Shown here one piece after another: positions 26,301-35,263 of a stretch of DNA of 64,000 bases. Every line of letters begins with the position of its first letter. Positions within the stretch are counted from its first letter, which is position 1. The DNA comes from CAYSCZ01 sp051155775 (GTDB lineage: Bacteria > Bacteroidota > Bacteroidia > Cytophagales > Cyclobacteriaceae), in assembly GCA_051155775.1 (NCBI GenBank), contig DAXETV010000013.1:1-64000 (forward strand). The letters run 5' to 3'. Both the position numbers and the translations under genes were made by a program. The notes beneath the pieces are model-generated. The model saw only the letters and a list, made by a program, of their open reading frames with translations. It made no database searches and was not told where the DNA came from.

Positions 26301-27799
26301 GGCGTATCTGCCCCCATAGACCCAATTGGTTCTTTACCTGTCTCAGCCATTGGTCCCAGGATAACCTTCAGATCCTCTTCTGTAAAACCAAATAGTTTTT
26401 GTCTTTTTAAAAGATCTTCATTTGAAAAATTATAGGCTTCATAAGGAACATCAGGTAATAATCTAAGCTTTATTCTTTTATCATTAATCCAGCTTGAATA
26501 TGGTTGTTGAATACTGATCTCTCTTTTTATTTCCTCATCAAATTTTAATTCTCCTTTAGATAAATCAGCAACCAACATTTTTCCTGGCTTAAGTCGCCCC
26601 CTGTTTTTAATTTGATGGTCCTCCACTTCGTGGGCTCCGCTTTCTGAGGCAACGATTAACGTATCGTCTTTTGTCAGCGTATATCTGATCGGCCTCAATC
26701 CGTTTCGGTCTAAACATGCACCGATAGCGTTACCTGTTGTGAAACAGATAGCTGCAGGCCCATCCCATGGTTCCATTATAGAGGCATGGTACTTATAAAA
26801 TGCTTTCTTATGTTCATTCATCCTTTTATTATCCTGCCAGGCTTCTGGTATAAGCATCATTAAAGTATGGGCGATAGATCTGCCACTCATCACCAGTAAT
26901 TCAACAATCTCATCGAGATTAGCCGAGTCACTGTTTTCGGGTTTACAAATTGGAAGGAGCTGTTTGATTTCTTCATCTGTGAAGTAAGACGATTTTAATA
27001 ATGCCTCTTTAGCTCTCATTTTATTAACATTACCTCTTATGGTATTTATTTCACCGTTATGCGCTAAGTATCTAAAAGGTTGTGCTAATGACCACTTTGG
27101 GAAAGTATTGGTTGAGAAGCGCGAGTGTATCATACCAAAAGCAGATTTGAAATCGGGGTCTATCAAATCTGTGAAATAGGTAGACAATTGGTCTGTTCTT
27201 AATTGCCCTTTATAAATTATTGTTTTTGATGAAAGTGAGCATATATAAAAATTCTCATAAGATGGGCCAATTTTGTTTTGGGCTATTTTCTTTAGAATAT
27301 AAAGTTTTCGTTCAAGATCTGCAGGTTTAAGATCTTTATTATGCTTTAAAAAGAATTGAATTACCCTTGGTTCATTGGACTTTGCAGTTTCGCCAATAGA
27401 GGTATTATTGGTAGGTACACCTCTCTTTCCTATTAGTTGAAAATCACAGCTAAGAATTATTTCATTCAGTTGCTCAAATATTTCTATCTGTAAATTTTTA
27501 TCCCTGGGCATGAATATCATTCCTACCCCATATTTACCTTTTGAGGGCAGGTCAAAAACAAGCTTATTTGATTCTTTTATGAAAAAATCATGGGGGATCT
27601 GAGCCATAATGCCGGCACCATCTCCTGTTTCAGGATCGCATCCACAACCTCCTCTATGCTCCATTCTTTCAAGCATATTAATCGCATCTCTTACAACCTT
27701 ATTTGTAGGGTTATTATTCAGTTTTGCGATAAATCCAATGCCACATGCATCGTGCTCCATGGATGGGGTATACAATCCATTAATATTGATTTCACTCAT
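23321..27799 (-). CDS. gltB: Glutamate synthase, large subunit
   Basis: A 1,492-residue ferredoxin/NADPH-type GltB. The class-II glutaminase nucleophile is Cys19 in MEHDACGIGFIA, so the first 18 residues must be removed after translation. Glutaminase-domain motifs include HSRFSTNTFPKW and LAHNGEINTIRGN. The FMN synthase domain carries KSNSGEGGEDE and ADGGTGASPLSSI, and the 3Fe-4S cluster CIMMRKCHLNTC has Cx5Cx4C spacing. The C-terminal GXGXG repeat domain (GMAGERFCVRNSGAHAVIEG) is complete. Together with GltD it assimilates ammonium-derived nitrogen. Its own promoter probably lies in the 179-bp upstream gap. Confidence 0.98.
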   Translation of the reverse strand: MSEININGLYTPSMEHDACGIGFIAKLNNNPTNKVVRDAINMLERMEHRGGCGCDPETGDGAGIMAQIPHDFFIKESNKLVFDLPSKGKYGVGMIFMPRDKNLQIEIFEQLNEIILSCDFQLIGKRGVPTNNTSIGETAKSNEPRVIQFFLKHNKDLKPADLERKLYILKKIAQNKIGPSYENFYICSLSSKTIIYKGQLRTDQLSTYFTDLIDPDFKSAFGMIHSRFSTNTFPKWSLAQPFRYLAHNGEINTIRGNVNKMRAKEALLKSSYFTDEEIKQLLPICKPENSDSANLDEIVELLVMSGRSIAHTLMMLIPEAWQDNKRMNEHKKAFYKYHASIMEPWDGPAAICFTTGNAIGACLDRNGLRPIRYTLTKDDTLIVASESGAHEVEDHQIKNRGRLKPGKMLVADLSKGELKFDEEIKREISIQQPYSSWINDKRIKLRLLPDVPYEAYNFSNEDLLKRQKLFGFTEEDLKVILGPMAETGKEPIGSMGADTPLAVLSKFTQHPANYFKQIFAQVSNPPIDSIRERLVMSLFTRVGSNHNILEETPEHCRQVHITQPVLSQRILEKIKALPKAFNSEIIPINFHEGESLEEGLDKVCIKAEQAVLNDKKILILSDLNIEENNLPIPSLLATGAVQHHLINRGLRARTSIVVESGDAIETHHFATLIGYGASAIHPYMAFETLKNLLSQRKISIPWSEIERNYTKAVGNGLLKIMSKMGISTLQSYQGAQIFEAVGLGPEIIDKCFKGTPSRISGIGFEQFEKEIRHKKKYSLSKNGQLEFGGIYQWKQRGEAHLLNPDTIHLLQKSVKLCDFEMFQKYSRRVNEQSSKVITLRSLFDFNKSHSIPIEEVEPVENILKRFATGAMSFGSLSHEAHATLAIAMNRIGAKSNSGEGGEDEIRYQRKMNGDLERSAIKQVASGRFGVTSYYLSEADEIQIKIAQGAKPGEGGQLPGHKVDEWIGRVRNSTPGVGLISPPPHHDIYSIEDLAQLIFDLKNSNKNARVNVKLVSEVGVGTIAAGVAKGFADAILISGADGGTGASPLSSIRHAGLPWEIGLAEAQQTLVKNGLRSRVVLQTDGKILTGRDIAIATLLGAEEWGVSTAALISEGCIMMRKCHLNTCPVGVATQNPELRKLFSGDPQHVVNLFTFLAEELRSIMAELGFRNVNEMVGQSQNLKVIDKKPLSKLNALKLENILHKEESRHDDTLYNSQKQEHPINDVIDLELIKRTAESITKNEVCSGFMPIKNTNRAVGTMLSHEISKKYKKDGLPEGTIQYQFKGSAGQSFGAFCTKGIRFILEGDANDYFGKGLCGAQLIIYPPYSTTFNRNKNIIVGNVALFGATSGEAYISGMAGERFCVRNSGAHAVIEGVGDHGCEYMTGGRVLVLGPVGRNFAAGMSGGIAYAFDPAENLCESVNLEMVDLDPIENEDLELIKVMLLKHLKFTGSSVAEELLLDWERYIDKFVKVMPKDFKAVLLAKKESLESSRN

Positions 27800-27876
27800 A
27801 AGCTTAAATTAAATGTAAATAACGAACAGGTCTACTTGGGTGAATGTTGAATTTCTTGCAACACTTAGCGAGCCTT

Positions 27877-27884
27877 CAAAAGTA
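27877..27884 (-). promoter_or_regulatory. Possible promoter -7 element for gltBD
   Basis: On the minus strand this reads TACTTTTG, a full match to the Bacteroidota -7 consensus TAnnTTTG, about 78 bp upstream of the gltB start. I found no TTG at the expected distance for a -33 element, so support is partial. The rest of the 27800-27978 gap shows nothing else recognisable. Confidence 0.35.
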
Positions 27885-27978
27885 GTTTAATTATGTTGAA
27901 AGTAAAAATTAAATATACTTATATCATCTAATAAACAAAACATAATAGAGATAACCAACATAATATCGAAATATTATT

Positions 27979-29358
27979 TCAACTATGAGTACTTAAAACA
28001 CTGAAGTGTTTATAGAAATAAATTATAGTTTCAATGCCTTTATAATAATTAAAAAGACGGAAATTTTCGTTGGGTGAATGAATGGCATCCTCACTTAAGC
28101 CGAATCCCATTAAAATAGGGGTAAGACCCAGAATTTCTTGTAAAAAAGGGACAATTGGAATACTACCGCCTTCTTTGGTTGGAATTGGTGTTTTATTCCA
28201 TGCGCTTTCAAACGCTTTTTTTGCCGCTTGATATCCAATGGATGTGGTAGGTATAGTACATGGATTACCTCCATGATGTTTCGTCACTTTAATATGAACC
28301 GATTGTGGTGCTATTCTTTTAATATGTTTTTCAAATAATTCGGCTATAACTTCGCTATCCTGATTTGGAACGAGCCTCATACTTATCTTAGCATAAGCTT
28401 TTGCAGGTATTACAGTTTTAGCGCCTTCCCCGGTGTATCCACCCCAGATACCATTAACGTCAAGGCTGGGTCTTATACCTAATCTTTCAATAGTGGTGTA
28501 ACCATCTTCTCCAACGATATCATTAATTCCTAACGCTGCCTTAAATTCATTTAAATCAAATGGCGCTCTGTTAATTTCATCCCTTATTGTAGTTGATAGT
28601 TCTTTGACCTCATCATAAAAACCAGGTATAGTAATTTTCCCTTGTTCATCTTTTAGAGAAGCAATCATTTGACACATGATATTAATAGGATTACCGATGG
28701 CTCCTCCAAACATGCCGGAATGCAAATCTCTATTAGGGCCTGATACTTCGATTTCCAGATAAGCTATACCTCTTATCCCCACAGTAATTGAAGGATTCTC
28801 ATTGCTTATCATATCTGTATCAGAGATCAATAAGGTGTCTGATTGAAACAGATTAATATTATTTCTCACAACAGCTTCAAGGTTCTTGGATCCTACTTCT
28901 TCCTCTCCTTCAATTAAAAACTTCACATTGCAAGGCAACTCATTGGTTGCAACCAGGGACTCGAATGCTTTTATGTGTGCATACATTTGGCCTTTATCGT
29001 CACTTGCACCCCTGGCAAATATTTTCCCGTCTTTGATAACAGGGTCGAATGGTCCAGATGACCATTTTTCAAGCGGCTCCGGTGGCTGAACATCATAGTG
29101 TCCATAAACAAGAACTGTGGGCTTATTTTTATCCACTTTTTTTTCGGCAAAAATCACAGGATTGCCAGGTGTGTCTATAACCTTTATAGTATCAACTTTA
29201 CATGCTTCAAGCTTCTCTTTCAGATAATTGGCAGCTTTAAGAATGTCTGCTTTATGTTTATCCTGGGTACTTACTGAAGGGATGCTTAAAAGGTCTAATA
29301 ACTCGTCTAGAAATTTTTCTTTGTTATTATTCAGGTAATCTATTGCTTTATTCGTCAT
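27979..29358 (-). CDS. M20-family metallopeptidase (dipeptidase, CNDP-like)
   Basis: A 459-residue zinc exopeptidase. Metal and catalytic elements are in order: VYGHYDVQPPEP (His and the Asp two residues on), ARGASDDKGQMYAH (bridging Asp), EGEEEVGS (catalytic Glu and metal-ligand Glu), ISDTDM (Asp) and the late His in DAIHSPNENF. The lid/dimerisation domain is present (DLHSGMFGGAIGNPI). It probably acts in the cytoplasm on small peptides, since no signal peptide is seen. It starts 8 bp after the giant secreted-protein gene and is the last gene of the uvrA leftward run. Confidence 0.92.
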   Translation of the reverse strand: MTNKAIDYLNNNKEKFLDELLDLLSIPSVSTQDKHKADILKAANYLKEKLEACKVDTIKVIDTPGNPVIFAEKKVDKNKPTVLVYGHYDVQPPEPLEKWSSGPFDPVIKDGKIFARGASDDKGQMYAHIKAFESLVATNELPCNVKFLIEGEEEVGSKNLEAVVRNNINLFQSDTLLISDTDMISNENPSITVGIRGIAYLEIEVSGPNRDLHSGMFGGAIGNPINIMCQMIASLKDEQGKITIPGFYDEVKELSTTIRDEINRAPFDLNEFKAALGINDIVGEDGYTTIERLGIRPSLDVNGIWGGYTGEGAKTVIPAKAYAKISMRLVPNQDSEVIAELFEKHIKRIAPQSVHIKVTKHHGGNPCTIPTTSIGYQAAKKAFESAWNKTPIPTKEGGSIPIVPFLQEILGLTPILMGFGLSEDAIHSPNENFRLFNYYKGIETIIYFYKHFSVLSTHS

Positions 29359-29366
29359 ATCAATAT

Positions 29367-32300
29367 TTAAAATCCAAAATCATCGTCATTTATTTCTTCC
29401 TCTTCAATTGTTTCAAGTGCTTCTTCTTCCTGAAAAGAGACATCCTCTGGCATTTGTATATCAAAGGGTTCCTCGATGCCAAAATAATCTTTTCTAAATC
29501 TATTGATAAACTCCATCATGAAATTTTCTTCAGGCACCCCTATGACTAATTGCCCAACTTTTGCTTTTCCTATATTGGATTTACTTTTAACCTCCTGATT
29601 ATACTCCGGATTACCCGAATATAATGACAATTGATTTTCCTGTAAATTGAAATAATACCATGAGCCAGGAGCAGCATATAGAAAGAGATGAAAGACTGCA
29701 CCTTCCTCTGTATTTTTTATTTCACAGAATCCGTCAAATTTAGCATTTATGTCAGATTGATAAATGTTGGAAAGTCCAATTTTTCCTTTACTATACCATG
29801 ACCGATACTCAGGAGACCAAATAAATTTTATATCAGAAAGGACCAAGGGCTTCAAAAGCGCAGAAGAAGTTTGAATCAACGGGATATACCTATCAATTGA
29901 TTTTAATTCAAAAGTTTTTGTCACTTCATCCCCTACATGATATGACAATTTTTGTAAATCATTTTCAGATATTTCATATGCCAGGGGTGGTCCGATTCTT
30001 TCTACAATATCATTAAGATCTTTTGTCATTAAGGAGGCTAAGCTCTTATTGAAAGGGAAATCAAGTATAAGGAAGCTATTAGCTTCATAGTAATTATCTG
30101 ATAATGATGCATTTCCTATTACAGATGCATCAATTTTAAAATCAGGTAGATTGGGGAAAAAATCAAATAAGCCCTCAAAGACAATTTTTTCAGAATTATC
30201 ATCATAGATCATAACATCATTATCGTAGAAAAAACCTTCGTCTCTAGAAGTTTTTTCTTCCACGATGAAATACTGTTTTTCATCATTAAAACTCAAGTAA
30301 CCATTAGGTGAGAACGCATCATAATCCAAATCACTTTCTTTACGGTTTGTAAAAGTTGTATAGATGCGTCCATCAAAAGTATAATGAATACCAATATGTA
30401 ATGAATCACCATTTTGCGTGATGCTATTATTTACATTTATTGAAACATTTTTATCTGTACCATCGCTTGTGTATGCCAACCAATCAACATCTGGTAGGTT
30501 ATCAATATTTAATTTAACAAAACCATCAAGCGATAAAGCTTCTCTAAATGCGAATAACTTTACTTTACCTTTATAAAAAATTTCAGAGGAGATTTTCAAT
30601 AAATCGTTTTCATCAACATTTGCTTCAGATACCGTCGTCAGTTTATACTTTTTTCTTTTTTTATCTCCTTCATATTCTATCTCTTGAAGATTGAAATTTT
30701 CAAATCTTATCGCGAAGGTATCCATGCTTGCCGTGGTTAATTGATAAGTAGCACTGCCTGCATAGTCATTTTTAGAAAAAATTTCTACTTCCGCGTCGTA
30801 CAGGTAATGATATTCATTCAGGGTATCCAATATTATCTCAGCATTGGTCAGTGTTTGTAATTTTGAGTTTTCCTGAATTATGGTTCGATTATTTTGTGGA
30901 ATAATCTTAGCATCCGCAACTGTAATAAACGGAATTCCATTAATAACAAGTTCTGTGGTATTAAAGTCATATACAGCTTCTGTCGCATTGAAAGCCAGTG
31001 AATCTAGCTCTGGTCGGGTTGAGTAGAAATATGAGTTTTTAATGTCAACATCCTCAGGCTTATTCATATAAACCTTTTGATCTGCTAAATCCCATGTAGC
31101 TTTTGTTATGGATGTTTTTATTTGTGCATATGGAAAGCTAATGGCAGCGACGCCTTCCACCTCGGGTTGTATATCTGCAATATTATTATCCAAATCAAAA
31201 TCCAGCAGTATGTCGTCTCCAGCCAAAGCAGGCTTATCAGGTATGTCAGTTAAGACTTTAAAATCAGCATGACGTGCAGAATAGGATTTTTTTGTAAATT
31301 TCAGATTTTTGGATTTTGCTATAGTGCCTCTCGTTAAAAGCGTGCCAGAACCAAGCATACCATTTGTTGTAATATTAGCTTTGCCATCTAAAGAAGCCGT
31401 ACCATTATAGAATTGAAATGGCTCTTCAATATTTTCTATATATAAGCTATCTTTTCTTGGGAGCCATCTCATCTTAAATTTTCCTAATACTGCCTGTGGA
31501 AATGAAGCATTGTCCAGGACTTTGTCTTCTATATTACCTCCAGATCCTACAGCTGTAACAGAGTCCATATAAAATGTAAAATCATCTGAGAATAGTTTTG
31601 TTGATAAAAAAGACAATGACCCTTCTGATTGTATACCATTTTTATCGAGCTTAAGCTTTCCGTAGATCTTACCAGGCCCATTGTAGAGATTGAAACCTTC
31701 TGAAGGAATTGAATGATAAAAGCCAAATGATTTATCTGGCATAATTAACAGGGTTTCATCAAATTCGGGAAAAATTCCATTGGTATAAAAGGTTCCTTCA
31801 AATCCCGCTGCTGAAGGATTCTCTGAATCAACACTGTCCATAACAAAAGGAGGCACCTCAAAACGTATGGAGCGATCATACGCGCCATCTAAAATATCCT
31901 CTTGGTTAAAGTACACAGTACTGTTCGAATTGGATGAAAAAAGTGGGTAATTAGGATATTCTTTTATTCCTGATTTATTTCCGGGCCTATCAATAGATAA
32001 TATACCTGATGTTTCTGTTAAATGATTGTCAACAGTTTCTTTTTTTGCCTCATCATCTACTTTACTGGAATCTGTGCTTAAAGTATCCTGATAGCTTAAT
32101 CTGATTGAATCTATCGCTTTCATATCTAGTGAAAACCCCTGGTAATCAAAGAGAAATTTTTTCCCTTTAAATACCATTTCACCTGCATTTACTGTTCCGT
32201 CAAATAATAAACCTCTACCTTTCTTCAATTTTACGATGCCACTGTCTGGTTCCACCGTCACGCCCCTTTCAGCGGAAAGATAAAACTCTTTCACCCCTCT

Positions 32301-34034
32301 TATGATCATTACAGCGCTATCAAATGATATCGTTGCATTTGGATATGCTGAAGAAAGGGAAGAAATTAATAAATGGTCATAATCTTTTTTCTTGAAATTA
32401 GATTTCACCTGATGAAAAGCTTTTGGTAGTACTTCGATGTCCTCTGTTCTTACATTATAATTAATGAAACCGAGCGCATTTAAATATTTCATGGAGGCTT
32501 CCATGAATTTTGGATTGAAGTCGTAAGCAAATTTTAAGTCAGAAAGATTGTATTTTTTAATATTATAGTCATCCGCATACTTAACAACCAATGCTACTGG
32601 GTGATAGCTAAATAAGCCAGTGTGTTTTTCATAAGTATTATTATTAAAATAATCATGTGATGTGAAGATTGCAGGGATAATATTACTGGCATTCATTATT
32701 TCAATATTCAGGCTATCCGTGTCAAGATCCCATTCAATGGCATCTGCAAGAAATTCCATTTCAAAAAATGTCGAATTGAATGGCCTGTCCTTACCTTTTC
32801 CGTCATAATTATAAACCCCCATCCAATGCTTAGCCCGATCATATCTGAGTTTTACATTTGAATGATATAATGAATCATTATTATGGATTAATGAAAAGCT
32901 TGTATTTGGCCCTAAAATTGTGCTATCCTGAAATTCAAATAATCTACTTCGAAACACTGCGGATCTTCCGTTTCCATCTAAAATGGTCAGTGTGCCTTTT
33001 TCATTGGAAAGATTTTTTCCATAGGTTTTGTTTCCCTTTATTCCAAACCCACCATAGAATGAAACATTATCTTCAGGTAAGTCGAAATTGAGATCGGCAT
33101 GATAGGAAGTAAACTGGGGGTATTTGTATGCTCCACCAATTGGTTCTTGACTGATAAACTTAAAAAATCCCTGAGTTCCTCCTTTAAAATATACCGGATA
33201 CTCTGCTTTTGCATAAGCAGATTGTAGTTCTGCACTTTTAGCTTTTAAAAAAAATTTTCCTAAACCGACTTTAGCGCCTTCCCCAGCCCTCACTTGCCTT
33301 GACCAGTCAAACGTCCCCTGCTCCCCTATAAACAATAGTTTTCTTAACAAAAAAAACCCTGATACATCTTTAATTATGGAAGAATCATACCGGGTAACTA
33401 ATTCCAGGCTTAAATTTTCAAACTCAATTACAGGCCCCGCAACATCAAGAAATCCAAATTTTGTTTCCAGGTTTACATCATATTTGTTTACAATAGGATC
33501 ATTTGAGTAGTTGGATTGATACAGTTCATCAAACTCACCATATTCTAAGGATTTAAAGTCATAGCTTCCGCCTGTAGCTTTTAAGTAACTAAACCTTGAA
33601 GTGTAAAGGATTCGCCGGGCAAAAAAGAAATTAAGAGAAAGCAAAAAATCTTCATATTCACCATAAGAAAAATCATTAAGGGCTTCTCTGTTTATTTCCA
33701 ATACCTCTGACAGCTCTTGCGAGCTTATGTTTTCTTCAGTTTTAGAATAGGTAATGTAGCCGAAATAATAGAGGAAATGGGGATAAACCTGCATCCCTCT
33801 TCCTTTCATTTGTCGCGCCAGGCCAATGATTGTTTCTTGTTGTTGATCAGTAAGTTTGGGCCAGATATTTCTGAAGTCATAGCTAACCTTATTGCCTGCT
33901 TCAATATCTAGTGCGCTTAAGCTTTTAGTAACTTCTGATACAAACTGTTCCGGATCGTCTGAAATTCTTAGCGGCTGCCCACAGACACCTATGGAAAATA
34001 AAAGCAATGGAATGGTTAGAAATGCTTTATGCAT
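29367..34034 (-). CDS. Giant secreted beta-rich protein of unknown function
   Basis: A 1,555-residue protein that begins with a signal peptide (MHKAFLTIPLLLFSIGVCGQ). The first ~200 residues are helical (FPLL-type and DQQQETIIGLARQMKGRGMQ), possibly TPR-like. Most of the rest is beta-rich with repeated short strands and many Asp, Asn, Ser and aromatic residues, such as FDGTVNAGEMVFKGKKFLFD and LDGFVKLNIDNLPDVDW. I see no transmembrane segment, catalytic motif or T9SS C-terminal domain. The C-terminus is a strongly acidic tail (EEEALETIEEEEINDDDFGF). The length and strand pattern suggest a beta-solenoid or envelope scaffold. It sits between prmA and the dipeptidase in a housekeeping run. Confidence 0.7.
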   Translation of the reverse strand: MHKAFLTIPLLLFSIGVCGQPLRISDDPEQFVSEVTKSLSALDIEAGNKVSYDFRNIWPKLTDQQQETIIGLARQMKGRGMQVYPHFLYYFGYITYSKTEENISSQELSEVLEINREALNDFSYGEYEDFLLSLNFFFARRILYTSRFSYLKATGGSYDFKSLEYGEFDELYQSNYSNDPIVNKYDVNLETKFGFLDVAGPVIEFENLSLELVTRYDSSIIKDVSGFFLLRKLLFIGEQGTFDWSRQVRAGEGAKVGLGKFFLKAKSAELQSAYAKAEYPVYFKGGTQGFFKFISQEPIGGAYKYPQFTSYHADLNFDLPEDNVSFYGGFGIKGNKTYGKNLSNEKGTLTILDGNGRSAVFRSRLFEFQDSTILGPNTSFSLIHNNDSLYHSNVKLRYDRAKHWMGVYNYDGKGKDRPFNSTFFEMEFLADAIEWDLDTDSLNIEIMNASNIIPAIFTSHDYFNNNTYEKHTGLFSYHPVALVVKYADDYNIKKYNLSDLKFAYDFNPKFMEASMKYLNALGFINYNVRTEDIEVLPKAFHQVKSNFKKKDYDHLLISSLSSAYPNATISFDSAVMIIRGVKEFYLSAERGVTVEPDSGIVKLKKGRGLLFDGTVNAGEMVFKGKKFLFDYQGFSLDMKAIDSIRLSYQDTLSTDSSKVDDEAKKETVDNHLTETSGILSIDRPGNKSGIKEYPNYPLFSSNSNSTVYFNQEDILDGAYDRSIRFEVPPFVMDSVDSENPSAAGFEGTFYTNGIFPEFDETLLIMPDKSFGFYHSIPSEGFNLYNGPGKIYGKLKLDKNGIQSEGSLSFLSTKLFSDDFTFYMDSVTAVGSGGNIEDKVLDNASFPQAVLGKFKMRWLPRKDSLYIENIEEPFQFYNGTASLDGKANITTNGMLGSGTLLTRGTIAKSKNLKFTKKSYSARHADFKVLTDIPDKPALAGDDILLDFDLDNNIADIQPEVEGVAAISFPYAQIKTSITKATWDLADQKVYMNKPEDVDIKNSYFYSTRPELDSLAFNATEAVYDFNTTELVINGIPFITVADAKIIPQNNRTIIQENSKLQTLTNAEIILDTLNEYHYLYDAEVEIFSKNDYAGSATYQLTTASMDTFAIRFENFNLQEIEYEGDKKRKKYKLTTVSEANVDENDLLKISSEIFYKGKVKLFAFREALSLDGFVKLNIDNLPDVDWLAYTSDGTDKNVSINVNNSITQNGDSLHIGIHYTFDGRIYTTFTNRKESDLDYDAFSPNGYLSFNDEKQYFIVEEKTSRDEGFFYDNDVMIYDDNSEKIVFEGLFDFFPNLPDFKIDASVIGNASLSDNYYEANSFLILDFPFNKSLASLMTKDLNDIVERIGPPLAYEISENDLQKLSYHVGDEVTKTFELKSIDRYIPLIQTSSALLKPLVLSDIKFIWSPEYRSWYSKGKIGLSNIYQSDINAKFDGFCEIKNTEEGAVFHLFLYAAPGSWYYFNLQENQLSLYSGNPEYNQEVKSKSNIGKAKVGQLVIGVPEENFMMEFINRFRKDYFGIEEPFDIQMPEDVSFQEEEALETIEEEEINDDDFGF

Positions 34035-34085
34035 AGGAACAAATCAATTTTTAAAATTAACGAATAAGTGGTGATTATCGCTATT

Positions 34086-34931
34086 TTAATTTTTTTGAAA
34101 TAAAACGCAAGACCAATTATTTCGATGGGAAGATTTTAAATTAATGAATCCCTTTTTACTGGCTTCTTTGAGTATCAAATATTCATCTTCTTGATAAAAA
34201 CCACTCAATAGCATCAAGCCATGTAATTTGAGCATGCGATAATAATGATGCATCTCATTTAGATGGGTATTTCTATTGATATTTGCTAAAATTATATCAA
34301 TATCTTCTGAAAAAGTGATCTCATCCAGTTCTTCATCAAATAATTCGATATGTTCACAATTATTATTCGAAAAATTTTCTTTACTGTTTTGTACACCCCA
34401 GGGGTTTATTTCAGAGGCATAGGTTTTTTTGGCGCCTAACTTGCTTGATAAAATTGCGAGGATGCCTGTTCCCGTGCCTATATCAAAAATAATTTTTTCT
34501 TTATGATCTAATGCCAGTTGCTCTTTTATCATTAAATAAGTTGTAGCATGATGCCCTGTGCCAAACGACATCTTTGGATTGATTAATACCTTAAAAGGAT
34601 AATCTTTATCTATTTTGTGGAAAGAAGCATGGATAAGACATTGATCCTCAACAATAATTGCTTGGTAATTTTCTTCCCATTCTTCGTTCCAGTTTGCATT
34701 TTTTACTTTTTTAAAAACAAATTCAAATTTCAAGGCCTCTTTTAAACCTTCGAGAAAATTTTCAGTATTTTCTACACCAATTTCCTTTACCAATCCATAA
34801 CATGATAAGCCTTCATCAATCTCTTCAAACGTGTTAAAATTATAGTCTGCTAACCAGGCAATCAGGATTTCCCTTGTATCGCCATTGCAAGATATCTTAA
34901 GTTCTAGATATTCGTCTTCTATTGATTGCAT
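34086..34931 (-). CDS. prmA: Ribosomal protein L11 methyltransferase
   Basis: A 281-residue SAM-dependent enzyme that trimethylates ribosomal protein L11. The PrmA signature is clear: LINPKMSFGTGHHATTYLM, motif I IFDIGTGTGILAILSSKLGA, EINPWGVQNSKEN, and the catalytic-region DIILANINRN. The N-terminal substrate-recognition domain (residues 1-100) is present but short. The start at 34931 overlaps the end of the DUF6150 gene by 13 bp, so it is coupled to it. Confidence 0.95.
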   Translation of the reverse strand: MQSIEDEYLELKISCNGDTREILIAWLADYNFNTFEEIDEGLSCYGLVKEIGVENTENFLEGLKEALKFEFVFKKVKNANWNEEWEENYQAIIVEDQCLIHASFHKIDKDYPFKVLINPKMSFGTGHHATTYLMIKEQLALDHKEKIIFDIGTGTGILAILSSKLGAKKTYASEINPWGVQNSKENFSNNNCEHIELFDEELDEITFSEDIDIILANINRNTHLNEMHHYYRMLKLHGLMLLSGFYQEDEYLILKEASKKGFINLKSSHRNNWSCVLFQKN

Positions 34932-35263
34932 CCGGCAAATGACTCATAATCCGTAAAAAAAACAGAAAAGTCAGCATTATATTTAGAATCGCTAAAATAA
35001 ATTCTGTAATCGGCCAGGTTTCTATCTTCAGTAAAAAACCACTTACCTTCCTTATTAGTATACAATCGGTTACTTTCTTCAAATATTATGGCATCAGCGA
35101 ATGTTTCAGAATCGGTTTCATAAACCGTGTAATGGGCCTGACTTTCGTATTCTTCTATGTAAATAACGCCGTAAACTTTGCAAAAAGGATTGATTACCTG
35201 TTTTTCAGGACTCAGCATCCATACCCAAGTGATGAAAGCTAAGCAGTAAAAGATTGAATTCAT
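34919..35263 (-). CDS. DUF6150-family small exported protein
   Basis: A 114-residue protein beginning with a hydrophobic signal-like segment (MNSIFYCLAFITWVWML). It then carries repeated short units that pair aromatic and acidic residues: VYGVIYIEEYESQAHYTVYE, TFADAIIFEESNRLYTN, LADYRIYFSDSKYNADFSVF, and a final TDYESFAGC. This repeated (A)D-x-(I/V)-x-(F/Y) pattern matches what I recall of DUF6150, a Bacteroidota family of unknown function often found beside tpiA or prmA. It is placed exactly between those genes here, with a 0-bp gap to tpiA and overlap with prmA. Confidence 0.72.
   Translation of the reverse strand: MNSIFYCLAFITWVWMLSPEKQVINPFCKVYGVIYIEEYESQAHYTVYETDSETFADAIIFEESNRLYTNKEGKWFFTEDRNLADYRIYFSDSKYNADFSVFFTDYESFAGCNQ

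Noticed and set aside
27996..28011. Inverted repeat AAACACT-GA-AGTGTTT at the end of the dipeptidase gene
   Set aside because: The stem lies within codons and has no following T-run, so it is not a convincing terminator.
29120..29140. A single TTATCCACT DnaA-like site in the dipeptidase gene
   Set aside because: It is isolated and within coding sequence, so a chance match is likely.
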